DNA of 64,000 nt from an uncultured Rhizobiaceae bacterium (GTDB lineage: Bacteria > Pseudomonadota > Alphaproteobacteria > Rhizobiales > Rhizobiaceae): NCBI GenBank assembly GCA_951813045.1, contig CATOTF010000002.1:3906001-3970000 (forward strand), read 5' to 3'. Below are positions 1-9,607 of this stretch, piece after piece. The stretch's first letter is position 1, and every line of letters starts with the position of its first letter. The position numbers were made by a program, and so were the translations under genes. The notes under the pieces were generated by a model. The model did not search any database, was not told where the DNA came from, and worked only from the letters and a program-made list of their open reading frames with translations.

Positions 1-820
<820 letters not shown>

Positions 821-915
821 TTACACTTATGACAACAGGAAGAAGGTCTAATAGTCATGACAAGGGCGTTATTTGCTGCAAAAACCGAAAAATTACTTAC
901 GTAAAAGTAAGGTAT

Positions 916-2088
916 TCAAATGTTGCCTTGATTATTAAGCCAATCAGTACCCTGCATCTCGCGCAAGCGAGAAACGGTGCGTTGAAACTCAAATGCTTCC
1001 GTACCCTGGGTAATTTCGTAAAGTCTTGATGGGCGATCATCGGCTAGAACAATCAGGGTCATTTGCCTGTCGTAAAGCGTATCAATGAGATTGATAAACC
1101 GTTTTACCGCGTTGCGATCCTTTCGATGGAGGACAGGTACATTTTCCAGAAACAGCGTGTGAAAGCGGTCTGTCAGTGCAAGATAATCACCGGCTCCCAA
1201 CGGCTTTTGACAAAGGTTAGCGAATGTTTCACGAACCAAGCCGCCGCAGGCCTGTTGATATCGTGTCGCACGTCCGGCGACCTCCAACTCCGCCGGTTCC
1301 ACAACAAGCCCGGACGTCATCTTGCTCCATAAAGAATTGAACCTGTCCTGACTGTTGTTACCTTCCATATAAATGTCGCCATTGATCAATTGTTCCATGC
1401 GATAGTCAGTTGGCGACGCCAGTTCTATGACCTGCATTCTTGTTTTCACCAACTCTATGAACGGCAGAAAGAACGAACGGTTTAACCCGTCCTTATAAAG
1501 CAAGTCCGGCGCAACATTGGATGTTGTGACAACGGTGACCCCATGGCTGAAAAGACCGGTAAACAACCTGGCCAGAAGCATGGCGTCCGCCACATCGGTT
1601 ACGGCAAATTCGTCAAAACACAGGAGTTGTGCTTCGCTGGCAAGCCCTTCCGCAAGCGGCGGGATGGGATCAGCTGAACGGTCTTTGACCGATTTTTGCG
1701 CCTGACGCCAAAGATGAATTCGACTGTGAACATCTTGCATAAAGGCATGAAAGTGTACCCGCCTTTTGGCAAATCCGATTTGTTCACCTGGCGCGAGGTC
1801 AAAAAACAGATCCATCAGCATGGTCTTACCACGCCCCACACCGCCCCAGATGTAGAGCCCGCGCTGTGAATCATCGGATACTCTGGGTTTTTTACCAAAC
1901 AACCAACCCAACGCACTCTTCTTGTTGCCCAACGCGGGTGCGCGTAGAGCTTGCAACAATCTATCAAGTTCCAAAATCGATTTCTGCTGAGCCGGATCGT
2001 TCTTCAATCGACCTTGCTCAATGGCAGTATTGATTGCTGCCTTCAGCGTATGCGCTTGTTCTTGTGAAGGACGCTCAACAGTCTCCAT
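916..2088 (-). CDS. zapE: Cell division protein ZapE (AFG1-like ATPase)
   Basis: AFG1/ZapE family P-loop ATPase. In E. coli ZapE binds FtsZ and acts on the Z ring under stress; mitochondrial AFG1 works in protein quality control. The protein is 390 residues from the ATG at 2088; a TTG one codon upstream is possible. The Walker A motif GGVGRGKT is at about residue 83 and Walker B LLCFDEF at about 157. The typical segment THFHAFM-like (HFHAFMQDVH) follows the first nucleotide-binding strand. Length matches the alphaproteobacterial family (about 370-400). It is upstream of mdh on the same strand and may share transcription with it. Confidence 0.92.
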   Translation of the reverse strand: METVERPSQEQAHTLKAAINTAIEQGRLKNDPAQQKSILELDRLLQALRAPALGNKKSALGWLFGKKPRVSDDSQRGLYIWGGVGRGKTMLMDLFFDLAPGEQIGFAKRRVHFHAFMQDVHSRIHLWRQAQKSVKDRSADPIPPLAEGLASEAQLLCFDEFAVTDVADAMLLARLFTGLFSHGVTVVTTSNVAPDLLYKDGLNRSFFLPFIELVKTRMQVIELASPTDYRMEQLINGDIYMEGNNSQDRFNSLWSKMTSGLVVEPAELEVAGRATRYQQACGGLVRETFANLCQKPLGAGDYLALTDRFHTLFLENVPVLHRKDRNAVKRFINLIDTLYDRQMTLIVLADDRPSRLYEITQGTEAFEFQRTVSRLREMQGTDWLNNQGNI

Positions 2089-2152
2089 CAACCAAGACTT
2101 TTCTTAAATTAGAGCTGTTGGTGTTAAAACAAACAACGAATATCCGGACAAG

Positions 2153-2773
2153 CTACCGGGAGAAAGAAATTGCACCACCACCCGTGGTTGACCCATCAAA
2201 CCGGGATTCGCTTGAGCGGAACAGGGTTGCAGCCGTATCTCCGGTCGAGTTTACGAGAACAACCTGCTTGCCTTTAACATCCCACGCCTGAACATCCTTG
2301 ATGGCCGGTGCGCTACAGCCGCGCGAAGCCGCCCGGAAGCCACCGGACCATTTGGTCAGGGCAAGGAAAATCTGGCAATTTGAGCCGCCTGTCGCCACGG
2401 TCCATGCACCCACCATGGTTTTGCGGGTAACCGGTTGTGCGTTTGCCGGATCAATTTTGGCAACTTCGACCGGCTTGGTTGCTTCATCTGAGGGAATCTC
2501 AGGAACAGCTTCCGGCGCACTCGGCGGAGGTGGCGTAACCGGTTGTAAAGCACCCTGATTTACCGGGGTTAACGGTGCAGGCCTCAACGACGAAGGCGGA
2601 GCCTGTTCAGTTGGCAGGTTACCACCGCGGTTGAATCCGCCAACCCGCGTACAACCGGTCAATGCAATAGCCAAACACAGGCCGACAACCGGGCCAAATG
2701 CCACCCTGAAGGCGGTATTGTTTGAAGTACAATTATCGGGATTCGTTTGGTTCTTGCGTAGTCGAACAGTCAT
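2153..2773 (-). CDS. Inh/Omp19-family outer membrane lipoprotein
   Basis: Probable outer-membrane lipoprotein with a C-terminal protease-inhibitor (AprI/Inh, Omp19-like) domain. The N-terminus has a basic region (RLRK), a hydrophobic stretch and a lipobox ending LTGC. A long Pro-rich linker follows, and the last ~95 residues hold the Inh-type beta barrel with two cysteines (SNC and RGC) that probably form the family disulfide. Brucella Omp19 inhibits proteases; the same role here is inference. I chose the ATG at 2773 because GGTGG lies 6 nt upstream; an ATG at 2785 and a codon at 2788 are alternatives. zapE follows downstream on the same strand with a 64-nt gap. Confidence 0.8.
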   Translation of the reverse strand: MTVRLRKNQTNPDNCTSNNTAFRVAFGPVVGLCLAIALTGCTRVGGFNRGGNLPTEQAPPSSLRPAPLTPVNQGALQPVTPPPPSAPEAVPEIPSDEATKPVEVAKIDPANAQPVTRKTMVGAWTVATGGSNCQIFLALTKWSGGFRAASRGCSAPAIKDVQAWDVKGKQVVLVNSTGDTAATLFRSSESRFDGSTTGGGAISFSR

Positions 2774-2990
2774 ATTTGCCACCATCATAGTATTTTTTAA
2801 TCGTCACCTTGAAGCCGATGAACAGAATAGAAGCATAAATTGCAATTCCCTATTCCGCCACAAACATCAAATTGAGGCCCTGCATTGCACAGCAAGCCTC
2901 AATTTATGGTTAAGATGGCATTAATATGCCTGTAACGAGCATGTAAGGCGAGTCTGTCATTGACGTATCGTAAGATTTCTTTTGAATTAG

Positions 2991-3021
2991 GGTTAACGCG
3001 TGCTCGGCGCCGCGTTTAACC
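2991..3021. repeat. Inverted repeat after the DUF302 gene
   Basis: The arm GGTTAACGCG at 2991-3000 is complementary to 3011-3021 with one bulged base, around a 10-nt GC-rich loop. It lies just 3' of the DUF302 gene. There is no T-run, so it may be a processing or attenuating hairpin, not a classical intrinsic terminator. Confidence 0.4.
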
Positions 3022-3033
3022 TTCGCTTACGAA

Positions 3034-3486
3034 CTAATTGGCCGCGGCACTCATAAGTTTGCCTAAAGCGCCGTTCATCTTCGTCAATGCACCATCCGCA
3101 CCCTCAATCTGGTACCGAAGTTTAAGACTATCGGGAGCCAATGCGCCCAACTTTGTTGAACCTCCTTCTTCCCAAACCAACACGCGGATAGGCAGATCGA
3201 GTCCGGCTTTGATATTGGATTTCATGATTGGTGTGCCCAATGCGGGGTTACCAAAAATTACCAAAGTGGCACCAGGCATTTCCTGATCAATTTTCTTGGC
3301 ACCCGCCTGATGATCAATACGGGCAAATAAAGTGGCGCCTGCGTTTTCAACAGCCGCGACCAGTTTATCGGCGGTTACGGAAACTGAATGCGGACTTGCC
3401 TGTATCATCCAGTCATCTGCTGCATGCGCAGCTCCTCCAACAACGGATGCTACAGCAATTGAAGCGGCGGCTACGGTCTTATTCAT
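3034..3486 (-). CDS. Exported DUF302 protein
   Basis: DUF302-family protein of 150 residues; the molecular function of this family is not established. The ATG at 3486 begins a clean Sec signal peptide (MNKTVAAAS then a hydrophobic core, cleavage likely after AAHA). The mature part has the DUF302 pattern: a strand with ATLFARIDH, then MPGATLVIFGNPALGTPIM, then LPIRVLVWEE. The reading frame is open 10 codons further upstream, but that would bury the signal peptide, so the internal ATG is preferred. Likely periplasmic. It sits between the lipoprotein gene and msrA on the same strand. Confidence 0.85.
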   Translation of the reverse strand: MNKTVAAASIAVASVVGGAAHAADDWMIQASPHSVSVTADKLVAAVENAGATLFARIDHQAGAKKIDQEMPGATLVIFGNPALGTPIMKSNIKAGLDLPIRVLVWEEGGSTKLGALAPDSLKLRYQIEGADGALTKMNGALGKLMSAAAN

Positions 3487-3556
3487 TATGAATTCTCCTG
3501 ATTTGAGTTTTCCCAACCCAATTTGTGTTTTTATATGTGTACCCGTTTTATCTCAC

Positions 3557-3602
3557 AATAAAAGCGAGACGCATGTATCCATACAATGTTTAGTCTCGCT
3601 TG
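3557..3602 (-). terminator. Probable intrinsic terminator of msrA
   Basis: The 9-bp arms AAGCGAGAC (3562-3570) and GTCTCGCTT (3593-3601) form a stem whose loop contains a second small hairpin (TGTAT/ATACA). Read on the minus strand the stem ends in CTTTTATT, a short T-rich tail. It lies 30 nt after the msrA stop codon. Confidence 0.5.
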
Positions 3603-3629
3603 ATTGATCCCCGTTAAACAAGATTTGTA

Positions 3630-4241
3630 TCAGCTGCCGTAATTAACTCCTGTGTACGCCTGATTGCCCCACAGTTTTTTAACGGTCTGATCGCGTCCAC
3701 AGCGATATCGGTAATATTTATACCGAATCGGATTCTTCTTGTAGTAATTTTGATGATAATCCTCAGAATCGGTCCAGGCAGATGCGGTCGTGATTTCTGT
3801 GACGATTTTCTTACCCAGTGCAGATGCAGCTTGCTTCTTGGAGGCTTTAGCCGCTTTTAACTGCTTTCCATCAACCGCATAAACAGCTGTTGTATAGGCA
3901 TAACCCCTGTCACAAAACTGGCCGCCGGCATCTGTTGGGTCAACGGTACGCCAAAAAATATCGAGCAACTCAGGGTAACTGACTTTCTTGTCATCATAAA
4001 TTATCCTAACCGCCTCACGGTGGCCAGCATGGTCTTTATATGTCGGGTTCTTCTTGTCGCCACCGGTATAACCAGACTTTACGTCGACCACGCCTTTCAC
4101 GTGCTCGAAGTCTTTTTCAATGCACCAGAAACATCCCCCGGCAAAAATTGCTGATTTCTGTGCAGCAACGGCGACAGACGGGGCCATATAGGGCGCAACA
4201 GACATGGTGGATGCTAGAATAAAAAGGTGAAATTGTTTCAT
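3630..4241 (-). CDS. msrA: Periplasmic peptide-methionine (S)-S-oxide reductase
   Basis: MsrA repairs oxidised methionine by reducing the S-epimer of methionine sulfoxide. The 203-residue product begins MKQFHLFILAST, a Sec signal peptide ending around VAVAAQ, so the enzyme probably acts in the periplasm. The catalytic motif GGCFWCIE is at the start of the mature domain, followed by GYTGG, GHREAVRI, and QFCDRGYAY. A further Cys near the C-terminus (YRCGRD) could resolve the sulfenic acid. The frame is open 26 codons upstream, but those residues are not MsrA-like, and the ATG at 4241 directly starts the signal peptide. No msrB is nearby. Confidence 0.93.
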   Translation of the reverse strand: MKQFHLFILASTMSVAPYMAPSVAVAAQKSAIFAGGCFWCIEKDFEHVKGVVDVKSGYTGGDKKNPTYKDHAGHREAVRIIYDDKKVSYPELLDIFWRTVDPTDAGGQFCDRGYAYTTAVYAVDGKQLKAAKASKKQAASALGKKIVTEITTASAWTDSEDYHQNYYKKNPIRYKYYRYRCGRDQTVKKLWGNQAYTGVNYGS

Positions 4242-4486
4242 GGGCAGGGGGCTCTTATTATTGAATTCGGCGCAATTCGTGTATCTGAATTGTGATTGGC
4301 TCAAGGCATATTTAAACACAATGACTCACCATCCCGTGACCTCCGTATACAACACCGCACAGGTGTTGCCGTGAGTTAAGAAAGCCTTAAGTTCCACCCT
4401 GCAATTGTCTGCACAGACTCAACGGTATGTAGATGCCTATGCGCCTATGATGCCTCACTTATATTACGGCTTAGGGATGGGCTGAC

Positions 4487-5704
4487 ATGCTGGCAAAAGA
4501 CATTTTTGTAATAGTGACACCAGGATTGGCACTGACGTTTGCGATGGGCTTTATCTGCGTATGGCGTTCCAACCCAAAGCTCACTCATATCCTAAGACTG
4601 GCTTTGGCCTACGCGATGATTGCGGTCTGTTTTATTGCACCTTGGATGTTTCAGGGGGAATTAATCCGAATTGGCCTTTTGATCAGCGGAATTTGTGGAA
4701 TGCTGGTACCAATTCCCATTGCCCAGGGATTGTTAATGCGACTCAACGGGGAGCCACCGACAAGAACTCTTTTGGCAGTTGGTGGCATCGGCGTAGCAGT
4801 GTTCATAGTCGCAACTTTCGCCACGGCCAGTATGGCAGCCACATTCATTACTTCGACTGTTATTGCCAGCGTTCAGGTTCTGGTCGTGGCAGAACGCCTT
4901 TACAATTATCGCAACCGCAGTCTGGGTGACTATTTTGTTCCCTTCGTCCTTGGCGGTGCGATGGTTCTGTTGTTGGCGCATCTCGTCACAATGGGATATT
5001 CTGGGATCCCCGCCGCCAATATTTATAATTTCTTCGAAAGCAATTATTGGGCAACGCTTAATATGGTCATGATTTTTGTGATGACTGCAGTTGCCATCAA
5101 CCTGACCATACTGACCATGATCGACGTAACATCAGCACTGAGAAAAAGGGCGGCCGTTGATGAATTATCGAGCCTTTATCGGCGCGGCGAATTTACTGAG
5201 AACGTAAATCGTGTTTTAGCAAAGTCCCTGAAAACCCACTCGGAAGTAGGTCTGATTGTTTGCGATATTGACCATTTTAAATCTATCAACGACCGTCATG
5301 GCCATGCAGTTGGCGACAAAGTCATCGCGCGCTTTGGCGAGCTGTTGAAAGAGCTGGTTCCGGAAAACGCTTATGCGGGGCGTATCGGTGGCGAAGAATT
5401 TGCTGTTCTTTTGCGCAATTGCAATCAAGCCACCGCACGATTGTTCGCTGAACAAGTCCGCGTCGCTTTTGAAAATACAGAATTTGGCGCCGAGGTCGAT
5501 CACCGCCGCTTCACGGTGAGCGCAGGCGTTGCGACAGGTCGGGGTTATTCACAATATCGCGATATTTTCGCTCCTGCAGACGGAGCGCTTTATAAGGCTA
5601 AAGATTTGGGGCGAAACACCGTATGTTTTGCCGCGCGAACATCGGCAGATAGTCAAATCACACCGCAAAAAAATAATACCACAGCACAAAGATTAGCGTC
5701 GTAA
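4487..5704 (+). CDS. Membrane-anchored GGDEF protein (diguanylate cyclase)
   Basis: Predicted diguanylate cyclase making cyclic di-GMP. The 405-residue protein has about seven hydrophobic segments in the first ~220 residues (an unclassified membrane sensor region) and a C-terminal GGDEF domain. CDIDHFKSIND and the active-site loop GGEEF (about residue 301) are intact, as expected of an active cyclase. The five-residue-upstream I-site RxxD is absent (PENA occupies it), so product inhibition through the I-site is unlikely. The ATG at 4487 follows GGGATGGG. The gene stands alone between divergent or convergent neighbours. A second protein of the same layout lies at 53.3 kb. Confidence 0.9.
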   Translation: MLAKDIFVIVTPGLALTFAMGFICVWRSNPKLTHILRLALAYAMIAVCFIAPWMFQGELIRIGLLISGICGMLVPIPIAQGLLMRLNGEPPTRTLLAVGGIGVAVFIVATFATASMAATFITSTVIASVQVLVVAERLYNYRNRSLGDYFVPFVLGGAMVLLLAHLVTMGYSGIPAANIYNFFESNYWATLNMVMIFVMTAVAINLTILTMIDVTSALRKRAAVDELSSLYRRGEFTENVNRVLAKSLKTHSEVGLIVCDIDHFKSINDRHGHAVGDKVIARFGELLKELVPENAYAGRIGGEEFAVLLRNCNQATARLFAEQVRVAFENTEFGAEVDHRRFTVSAGVATGRGYSQYRDIFAPADGALYKAKDLGRNTVCFAARTSADSQITPQKNNTTAQRLAS

Positions 5705-5816
5705 TCTAGCGCTTAACTTGATGGCAGCTGGTGATTTTCTAGTAAAATTAAATGCCGCACTTATTCCTGTTATAGAGTAAGCACGGCAAACTTTTTTACA
5801 GAATTGTCTCCGCCAA

Positions 5817-6398
5817 TTACCAGCGATCAACCGTATAGCTGCGATCAGCATAATTTGGCACGAGGTCATTACGCACCCACACGCAACGTTCGACATTCAC
5901 CCTCTCACGATGAAAGAAACTATATCTGCGTTTTTCCGTATGGTTTCGGCAGAAGCGAGTACGGTTGTTGTACCGTGGTTGGTAATAACTATTGCGACGG
6001 TGATGACGTGACCGCCAGCGGCGGGAATGGTGCCAGCGTCTCCGTTTACGAAAACGACTGGATTCACGATGTTGATAGGTCGGTTCACCGACATAGCGAC
6101 GTCCATGGTGAACCGAAAAGTCACGGTGCGAACGACGGAACCGGGAACCGCGAAAATCTGATCCGCCAAATCCGGGTCTGCGGTATCTTGGGTTACTATA
6201 TCCAGGGTGATCGAAACCTGGCCTTAACCCGGATTCATCCGGCAATCGGGGGGCATCAAATCGTGAATTACCAAAACGGTCGCACCCACCGGCACAGGCG
6301 CGGCTATCTTCAAATCGTTGAGCCGAAGCAGACCCGCCAATAAACAACACACAGGTAAAAGCGATCATGATCGCAGAAAAATAACGGGAAAGACGCAT
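5817..6398 (-). CDS. Secreted Arg/His/Tyr-rich protein of unknown function
   Basis: I do not recognise a family. The 193-residue product starts with a clear Sec signal peptide (MRLSRYFSAIMIAF, cleavage likely after ASA), preceded by GCGGAG 9 nt before the ATG. The mature part is very basic and low in complexity: Arg, His, Tyr, Ser and Asn dominate, with runs such as RKRRRWHHSRRWRSRHHRR. Two Cys occur near the start and two near the end. Such composition could suit binding of polyanions, DNA, metals or cell-wall polymers, but this is inference. It may be related to small BA14K-like or GW-like exported alphaproteobacterial proteins; I cannot confirm that. Transcribed away from sdhC. Confidence 0.65.
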   Translation of the reverse strand: MRLSRYFSAIMIAFTCVLFIGGSASAQRFEDSRACAGGCDRFGNSRFDAPRLPDESGLRPGFDHPGYSNPRYRRPGFGGSDFRGSRFRRSHRDFSVHHGRRYVGEPTYQHRESSRFRKRRRWHHSRRWRSRHHRRNSYYQPRYNNRTRFCRNHTEKRRYSFFHRERVNVERCVWVRNDLVPNYADRSYTVDRW

Positions 6399-6606
6399 GC
6401 ACTAAACTCCGCAATACAAAGTCGGTTTCGATCACCAACTCCCAAGGATGTGCCGCATCCGCTCCGAGTTTAGGGTTTGTCAAACATGTGGGTCAAGCAA
6501 GTAGCAGGGCAATCGAGGGGGATGGTTAATCCAAGACCGTCGCACGGGCATTATTTACGGCGCGGGAAATTCACTAAAAAGTTCCCCGATTCAACCAAAG
6601 CCCACT

Positions 6607-6634
6607 TTGACAATTCCTCCCCATTGGTTAGAAC
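6607..6634 (+). promoter_or_regulatory. Putative sigma70-type promoter of sdh
   Basis: A perfect -35 hexamer TTGACA (6607-6612) is followed after 16 nt by TAGAAC (6629-6634), a 4/6 match to the -10 consensus. It ends about 35 nt before the sdhC start. It is the only good hexamer pair I saw in this 271-nt gap; the rest of the gap shows no gene. Confidence 0.35.
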
Positions 6635-6669
6635 GTGGGCGATACCCTAAGGGAGCATTTGTCGGCCTC

Positions 6670-7089
6670 ATGAGCGACACAACAAACGGCACAGGATCTG
6701 CCAAGGCACGTCCGCTTTCGCCCCATATTTCAATTTATAAACCCATTCCCACGATGGTCATGTCGATTGTCCACCGTATTACCGGTGTGGCGCTTTATCT
6801 CGGCACGCTTTTGGTGGCCTGGTGGCTCATCGCAGCCGCTTCAAGCGAAGCCGCATTTGAAACCGCAAACTGGTTCTTCGGCTCCATCATCGGACGTTTG
6901 GTTCTGCTGGGCTACACATGGGCCCTGATCCACCACATGCTGGGGGGTATCAAGCACTTGATACAGGATACCGGTGCTGGCCTCGAAAAAGATTTCACCA
7001 CCAAGATGGCCAAGCTCCAGGTCGTAGCATCGCTCATCCTCACCGTATTAGTGTGGATTGTCGGTTATGCCGTTCGGATGGGGGGATAG
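6670..7089 (+). CDS. sdhC: Succinate dehydrogenase cytochrome b556 subunit
   Basis: Membrane anchor subunit SdhC of respiratory complex II, binding heme b and quinone. It has 139 residues, a normal length. The family signature RPLSPHISIYKP lies near the N-terminus, followed by SIVHRITG, where Ser/Arg contribute to the quinone site. Three transmembrane helices follow, and HHMLGGIKHL in the second carries the heme-ligand His. I chose the ATG at 6670 because MSDTTNG is where homology-like sequence begins; the open frame upstream (from 6607) overlaps the putative promoter. The stop is 3 nt before a small ORF that precedes sdhD. Confidence 0.92.
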   Translation: MSDTTNGTGSAKARPLSPHISIYKPIPTMVMSIVHRITGVALYLGTLLVAWWLIAAASSEAAFETANWFFGSIIGRLVLLGYTWALIHHMLGGIKHLIQDTGAGLEKDFTTKMAKLQVVASLILTVLVWIVGYAVRMGG

Positions 7090-7092
7090 AAT

Positions 7093-7332
7093 ATGTTTCG
7101 GCGACTAACCTCAATGCTGTTGCTCACGGCCATTTTGTTGTCTGGCGTTTGGAACAGCCACAATCTTGGTGTAGCAGCCGGTGGAACAGGCGCGAAAATT
7201 ATTGTGTATTGTGTCCGTTACTGTGTTGCCGACGGAAAAATAACCGGTGCCCCTTGGACCGTTAATCGATGGGGTCAAGCTATCCGACTTCATTATATCC
7301 ACAACGAGTTTGGATTGGTGATAACCAAATGA
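7093..7332 (+). CDS. Small exported/membrane protein between sdhC and sdhD
   Basis: A 79-codon ORF not belonging to any family I recognise. It starts 3 nt after the sdhC stop, has GGGGGGA 7-8 nt before its ATG, and its TGA overlaps the sdhD ATG (ATGA), so its position suggests translational coupling to sdhD. The product starts like a signal peptide or single membrane helix (MFRRLTSMLLLTAILLSG). It then has a short basic C-terminal part with YCVRYC and HYIHNEFG. SdhC and SdhD on either side are both complete, so it is not a broken anchor subunit. It may be an assembly factor or extra small subunit, or merely spacer that stayed open; this is inference. Confidence 0.5.
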   Translation: MFRRLTSMLLLTAILLSGVWNSHNLGVAAGGTGAKIIVYCVRYCVADGKITGAPWTVNRWGQAIRLHYIHNEFGLVITK

Positions 7333-7718
7333 TCAATCAAGATGACATGCATACACCACTGTCGCGGGTGCGTGGTCTCGGTTCTGCAAAAGACGGCACA
7401 CAGCATTTCTGGCACCAGAGGCTAACGGCAATCGCGCTTGTTCCACTAACGCTATATTTTGCATGGGTAATAATTCAGCTTGTCGGAGCGAGCCACGCCG
7501 ACGTTGTCGCTTGTTTTCAAAAGCCATCCGTCGCCATTTTATTCCTGATTTATCTGGGCGCGGGCATCTACCATATGAAGCTTGGCATGCAGGTTGTTAT
7601 TGAAGACTACGTCCATGGTGGTACGGGCAAGGCGTTGTTGATCGCCAATATCTTTTTCGCAATCGCAATGGCTACTGCCTGCGGGTTTGCAATTCTAAAA
7701 CTCGGCTTCGGAGGCTGA
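7329..7718 (+). CDS. sdhD: Succinate dehydrogenase hydrophobic membrane anchor
   Basis: Second membrane anchor of complex II, 129 residues. Early residues include [20 protein letters not shown], the usual SdhD entry with the quinone-side Arg. Three transmembrane helices follow, and [18 protein letters not shown] in the second contains the heme-axial His and the SdhD signature. The ATG at 7329 overlaps the stop of the preceding small ORF (ATGA). The frame extends upstream to 7269 but those codons are not SdhD-like. No strong ribosome-binding site precedes the ATG, which favours coupled translation. sdhA follows after 5 nt. Confidence 0.93.
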   Translation: MINQDDMHTPLSRVRGLGSAKDGTQHFWHQRLTAIALVPLTLYFAWVIIQLVGASHADVVACFQKPSVAILFLIYLGAGIYHMKLGMQVVIEDYVHGGTGKALLIANIFFAIAMATACGFAILKLGFGG

Positions 7719-7723
7719 CATAC

Positions 7724-9571
7724 GTGGCGAAAAAAGCACAAACTAAAACGTCTAATACGAGTGATTCCGCAAATGTACGCAAAGGCGCCTATGAGTTTAT
7801 CGACCATACAATTGATGTATGTGTCGTTGGTGCTGGCGGTGCTGGGCTTCGGGCAACATTGGGTGCAGCGCAGGCTGGGTTAAAAACCGCCTGTATCACT
7901 AAAGTCTTTCCAACCCGTTCCCACACGGTCGCTGCCCAGGGTGGCGTTGCTGCGTCGCTTGGCAATATGGGTAAGGACACTTGGCAGTGGCACATGTATG
8001 ACACTGTCAAGGGGTCAGACTGGCTCGGTGATCAGGACGCCATTGAATACCTGTGCCGTGAAGCGCCCAAGGCCGTTTACGAACTTGATCATTTCGGCGT
8101 GCCGTTTTCCCGCACCGAAGAAGGTAAAATCTACCAGCGCCCGTTTGGTGGCATGACCACGGAATTTGGCGAAGGGCCACCGGCCCAGCGCACCTGTGCA
8201 GCCGCAGACCGCACCGGCCACGCCATGTTGCACACACTCTACGGCCAGAGCCTGAAATATGATGCGGAATTCTACATCGAATATTTCGCCATCGACCTGA
8301 TCATGGAAGACGGCGCCTGCCGGGGTGTTATCGCAATGGACCTTGCGACCGGCGAGCTGCACCGTTTCCGCGCCCATAAGACAATTCTAGCCACCGGCGG
8401 TTATGGCCGTGCCTATTTCTCCTGCACTTCCGCCCACACATGCACGGGTGATGGCAATGCCATGGTGCTGCGCGCTGGCCTGCCGCTACAGGATATGGAA
8501 TTCATCCAGTTCCACCCCACCGGTATTTACGGTGCAGGTTGCCTGATTACCGAAGGGTCGCGCGGTGAAGGCGGTTATCTTGTCAATTCCGAGGGCGAAC
8601 GATTCATGGAACGTTATGCCCCATCGGTGAAAGACCTCGCCCCCCGCGATATGGTTTCCCGGTCAATGACCATGGAAATTCGCGAGGGCCGCGGCGTCGG
8701 CGCAAAGGGCGACCACATCTTCCTGCACCTCGACCACCTTGACTCGGAATTGCTGGCAGAGCGGCTGCCGGGTATTTCAGAATCCGCCAAAATTTTTGCG
8801 GGCGTTGATGTAACCCGTGAACCAATCCCGGTCATTCCCACCGTGCATTACAATATGGGCGGCATACCGACTAATTATCATGGCGAAGTGTTGACCAAGA
8901 CCGATGGTGACCCCGATACGGTTGTACCGGGTCTGATGGCCGTTGGCGAAGCGGCCTGTGTTTCCGTCCACGGGGCCAACCGTCTTGGTTCAAATTCTCT
9001 GATCGATCTTGTAGTCTTTGGTCGGGCCGCTGGCCTGCGCTGCCAGGAAACGGTTCAGGCAGGAAGTTCGCACGCGCCGCTTCCAGTAGATGCCGGAGAC
9101 ATGGCTCTCAACCGCCTCGATCATTTCCGCTATGCCAATGGCGGCACGCCTACTGCAAAATTGCGCGATGCAATGCAGGATACGATGCAAACTAATTGCG
9201 CCGTTTTCCGGACCTCGGAAATCATGGAAGAAGGTCAAGAAAAGATTTCAGACGTTTGGTCAAGCAGCGATGACATTTCCGTTGAAGATCGGGGCCTGAT
9301 CTGGAACACCGATCTGGTTGAAACCATGGAGTTCGATAACCTGATTTCACAGGCCGTCGTGACCATGGAATCCGCTGCCAACCGCCAGGAAAGCCGTGGC
9401 GCCCACGCCCATGAAGATTATCCGGACCGGGACGACAAAAACTGGATGCACCACACATTGGCATTCGCGGACATTGACAACAAGAAGGTCAATCTTGGCG
9501 AACGACCGGTCCACACCTATACGATGAGCAATGAAGTAAGTTATATAAAACCGAAAGCACGGGTTTATTGA
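7724..9571 (+). CDS. sdhA: Succinate dehydrogenase flavoprotein subunit
   Basis: Catalytic subunit of complex II, oxidising succinate to fumarate with covalently bound FAD. The 615-residue protein has the dinucleotide motif GAGGAG at about residues 36-41 and [10 protein letters not shown], where His ~67 carries FAD. It also has FHPTG, the active-site region with HYNMGGIPT, and [12 protein letters not shown]. Translation starts at GTG 7724, preceded by CGGAGG, 5 nt after the sdhD stop. The length and all motifs are normal. It is the last gene clearly in the sdhC-D-A transcription unit, because sdhB is 1.4 kb away. Confidence 0.97.
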   Translation: MAKKAQTKTSNTSDSANVRKGAYEFIDHTIDVCVVGAGGAGLRATLGAAQAGLKTACITKVFPTRSHTVAAQGGVAASLGNMGKDTWQWHMYDTVKGSDWLGDQDAIEYLCREAPKAVYELDHFGVPFSRTEEGKIYQRPFGGMTTEFGEGPPAQRTCAAADRTGHAMLHTLYGQSLKYDAEFYIEYFAIDLIMEDGACRGVIAMDLATGELHRFRAHKTILATGGYGRAYFSCTSAHTCTGDGNAMVLRAGLPLQDMEFIQFHPTGIYGAGCLITEGSRGEGGYLVNSEGERFMERYAPSVKDLAPRDMVSRSMTMEIREGRGVGAKGDHIFLHLDHLDSELLAERLPGISESAKIFAGVDVTREPIPVIPTVHYNMGGIPTNYHGEVLTKTDGDPDTVVPGLMAVGEAACVSVHGANRLGSNSLIDLVVFGRAAGLRCQETVQAGSSHAPLPVDAGDMALNRLDHFRYANGGTPTAKLRDAMQDTMQTNCAVFRTSEIMEEGQEKISDVWSSSDDISVEDRGLIWNTDLVETMEFDNLISQAVVTMESAANRQESRGAHAHEDYPDRDDKNWMHHTLAFADIDNKKVNLGERPVHTYTMSNEVSYIKPKARVY

Positions 9572-9607
9572 TCCGATTTACAGTCTCGATAAATATCGGA
9601 CAATAGT

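Noticed and set aside
5804-6343. A 179-codon plus-strand frame opposite the Arg/His-rich gene
   Set aside because: It has no signal peptide or motif. The minus frame has a ribosome-binding site and a clean signal peptide. Some doubt remains, as the minus-strand product is also low complexity.
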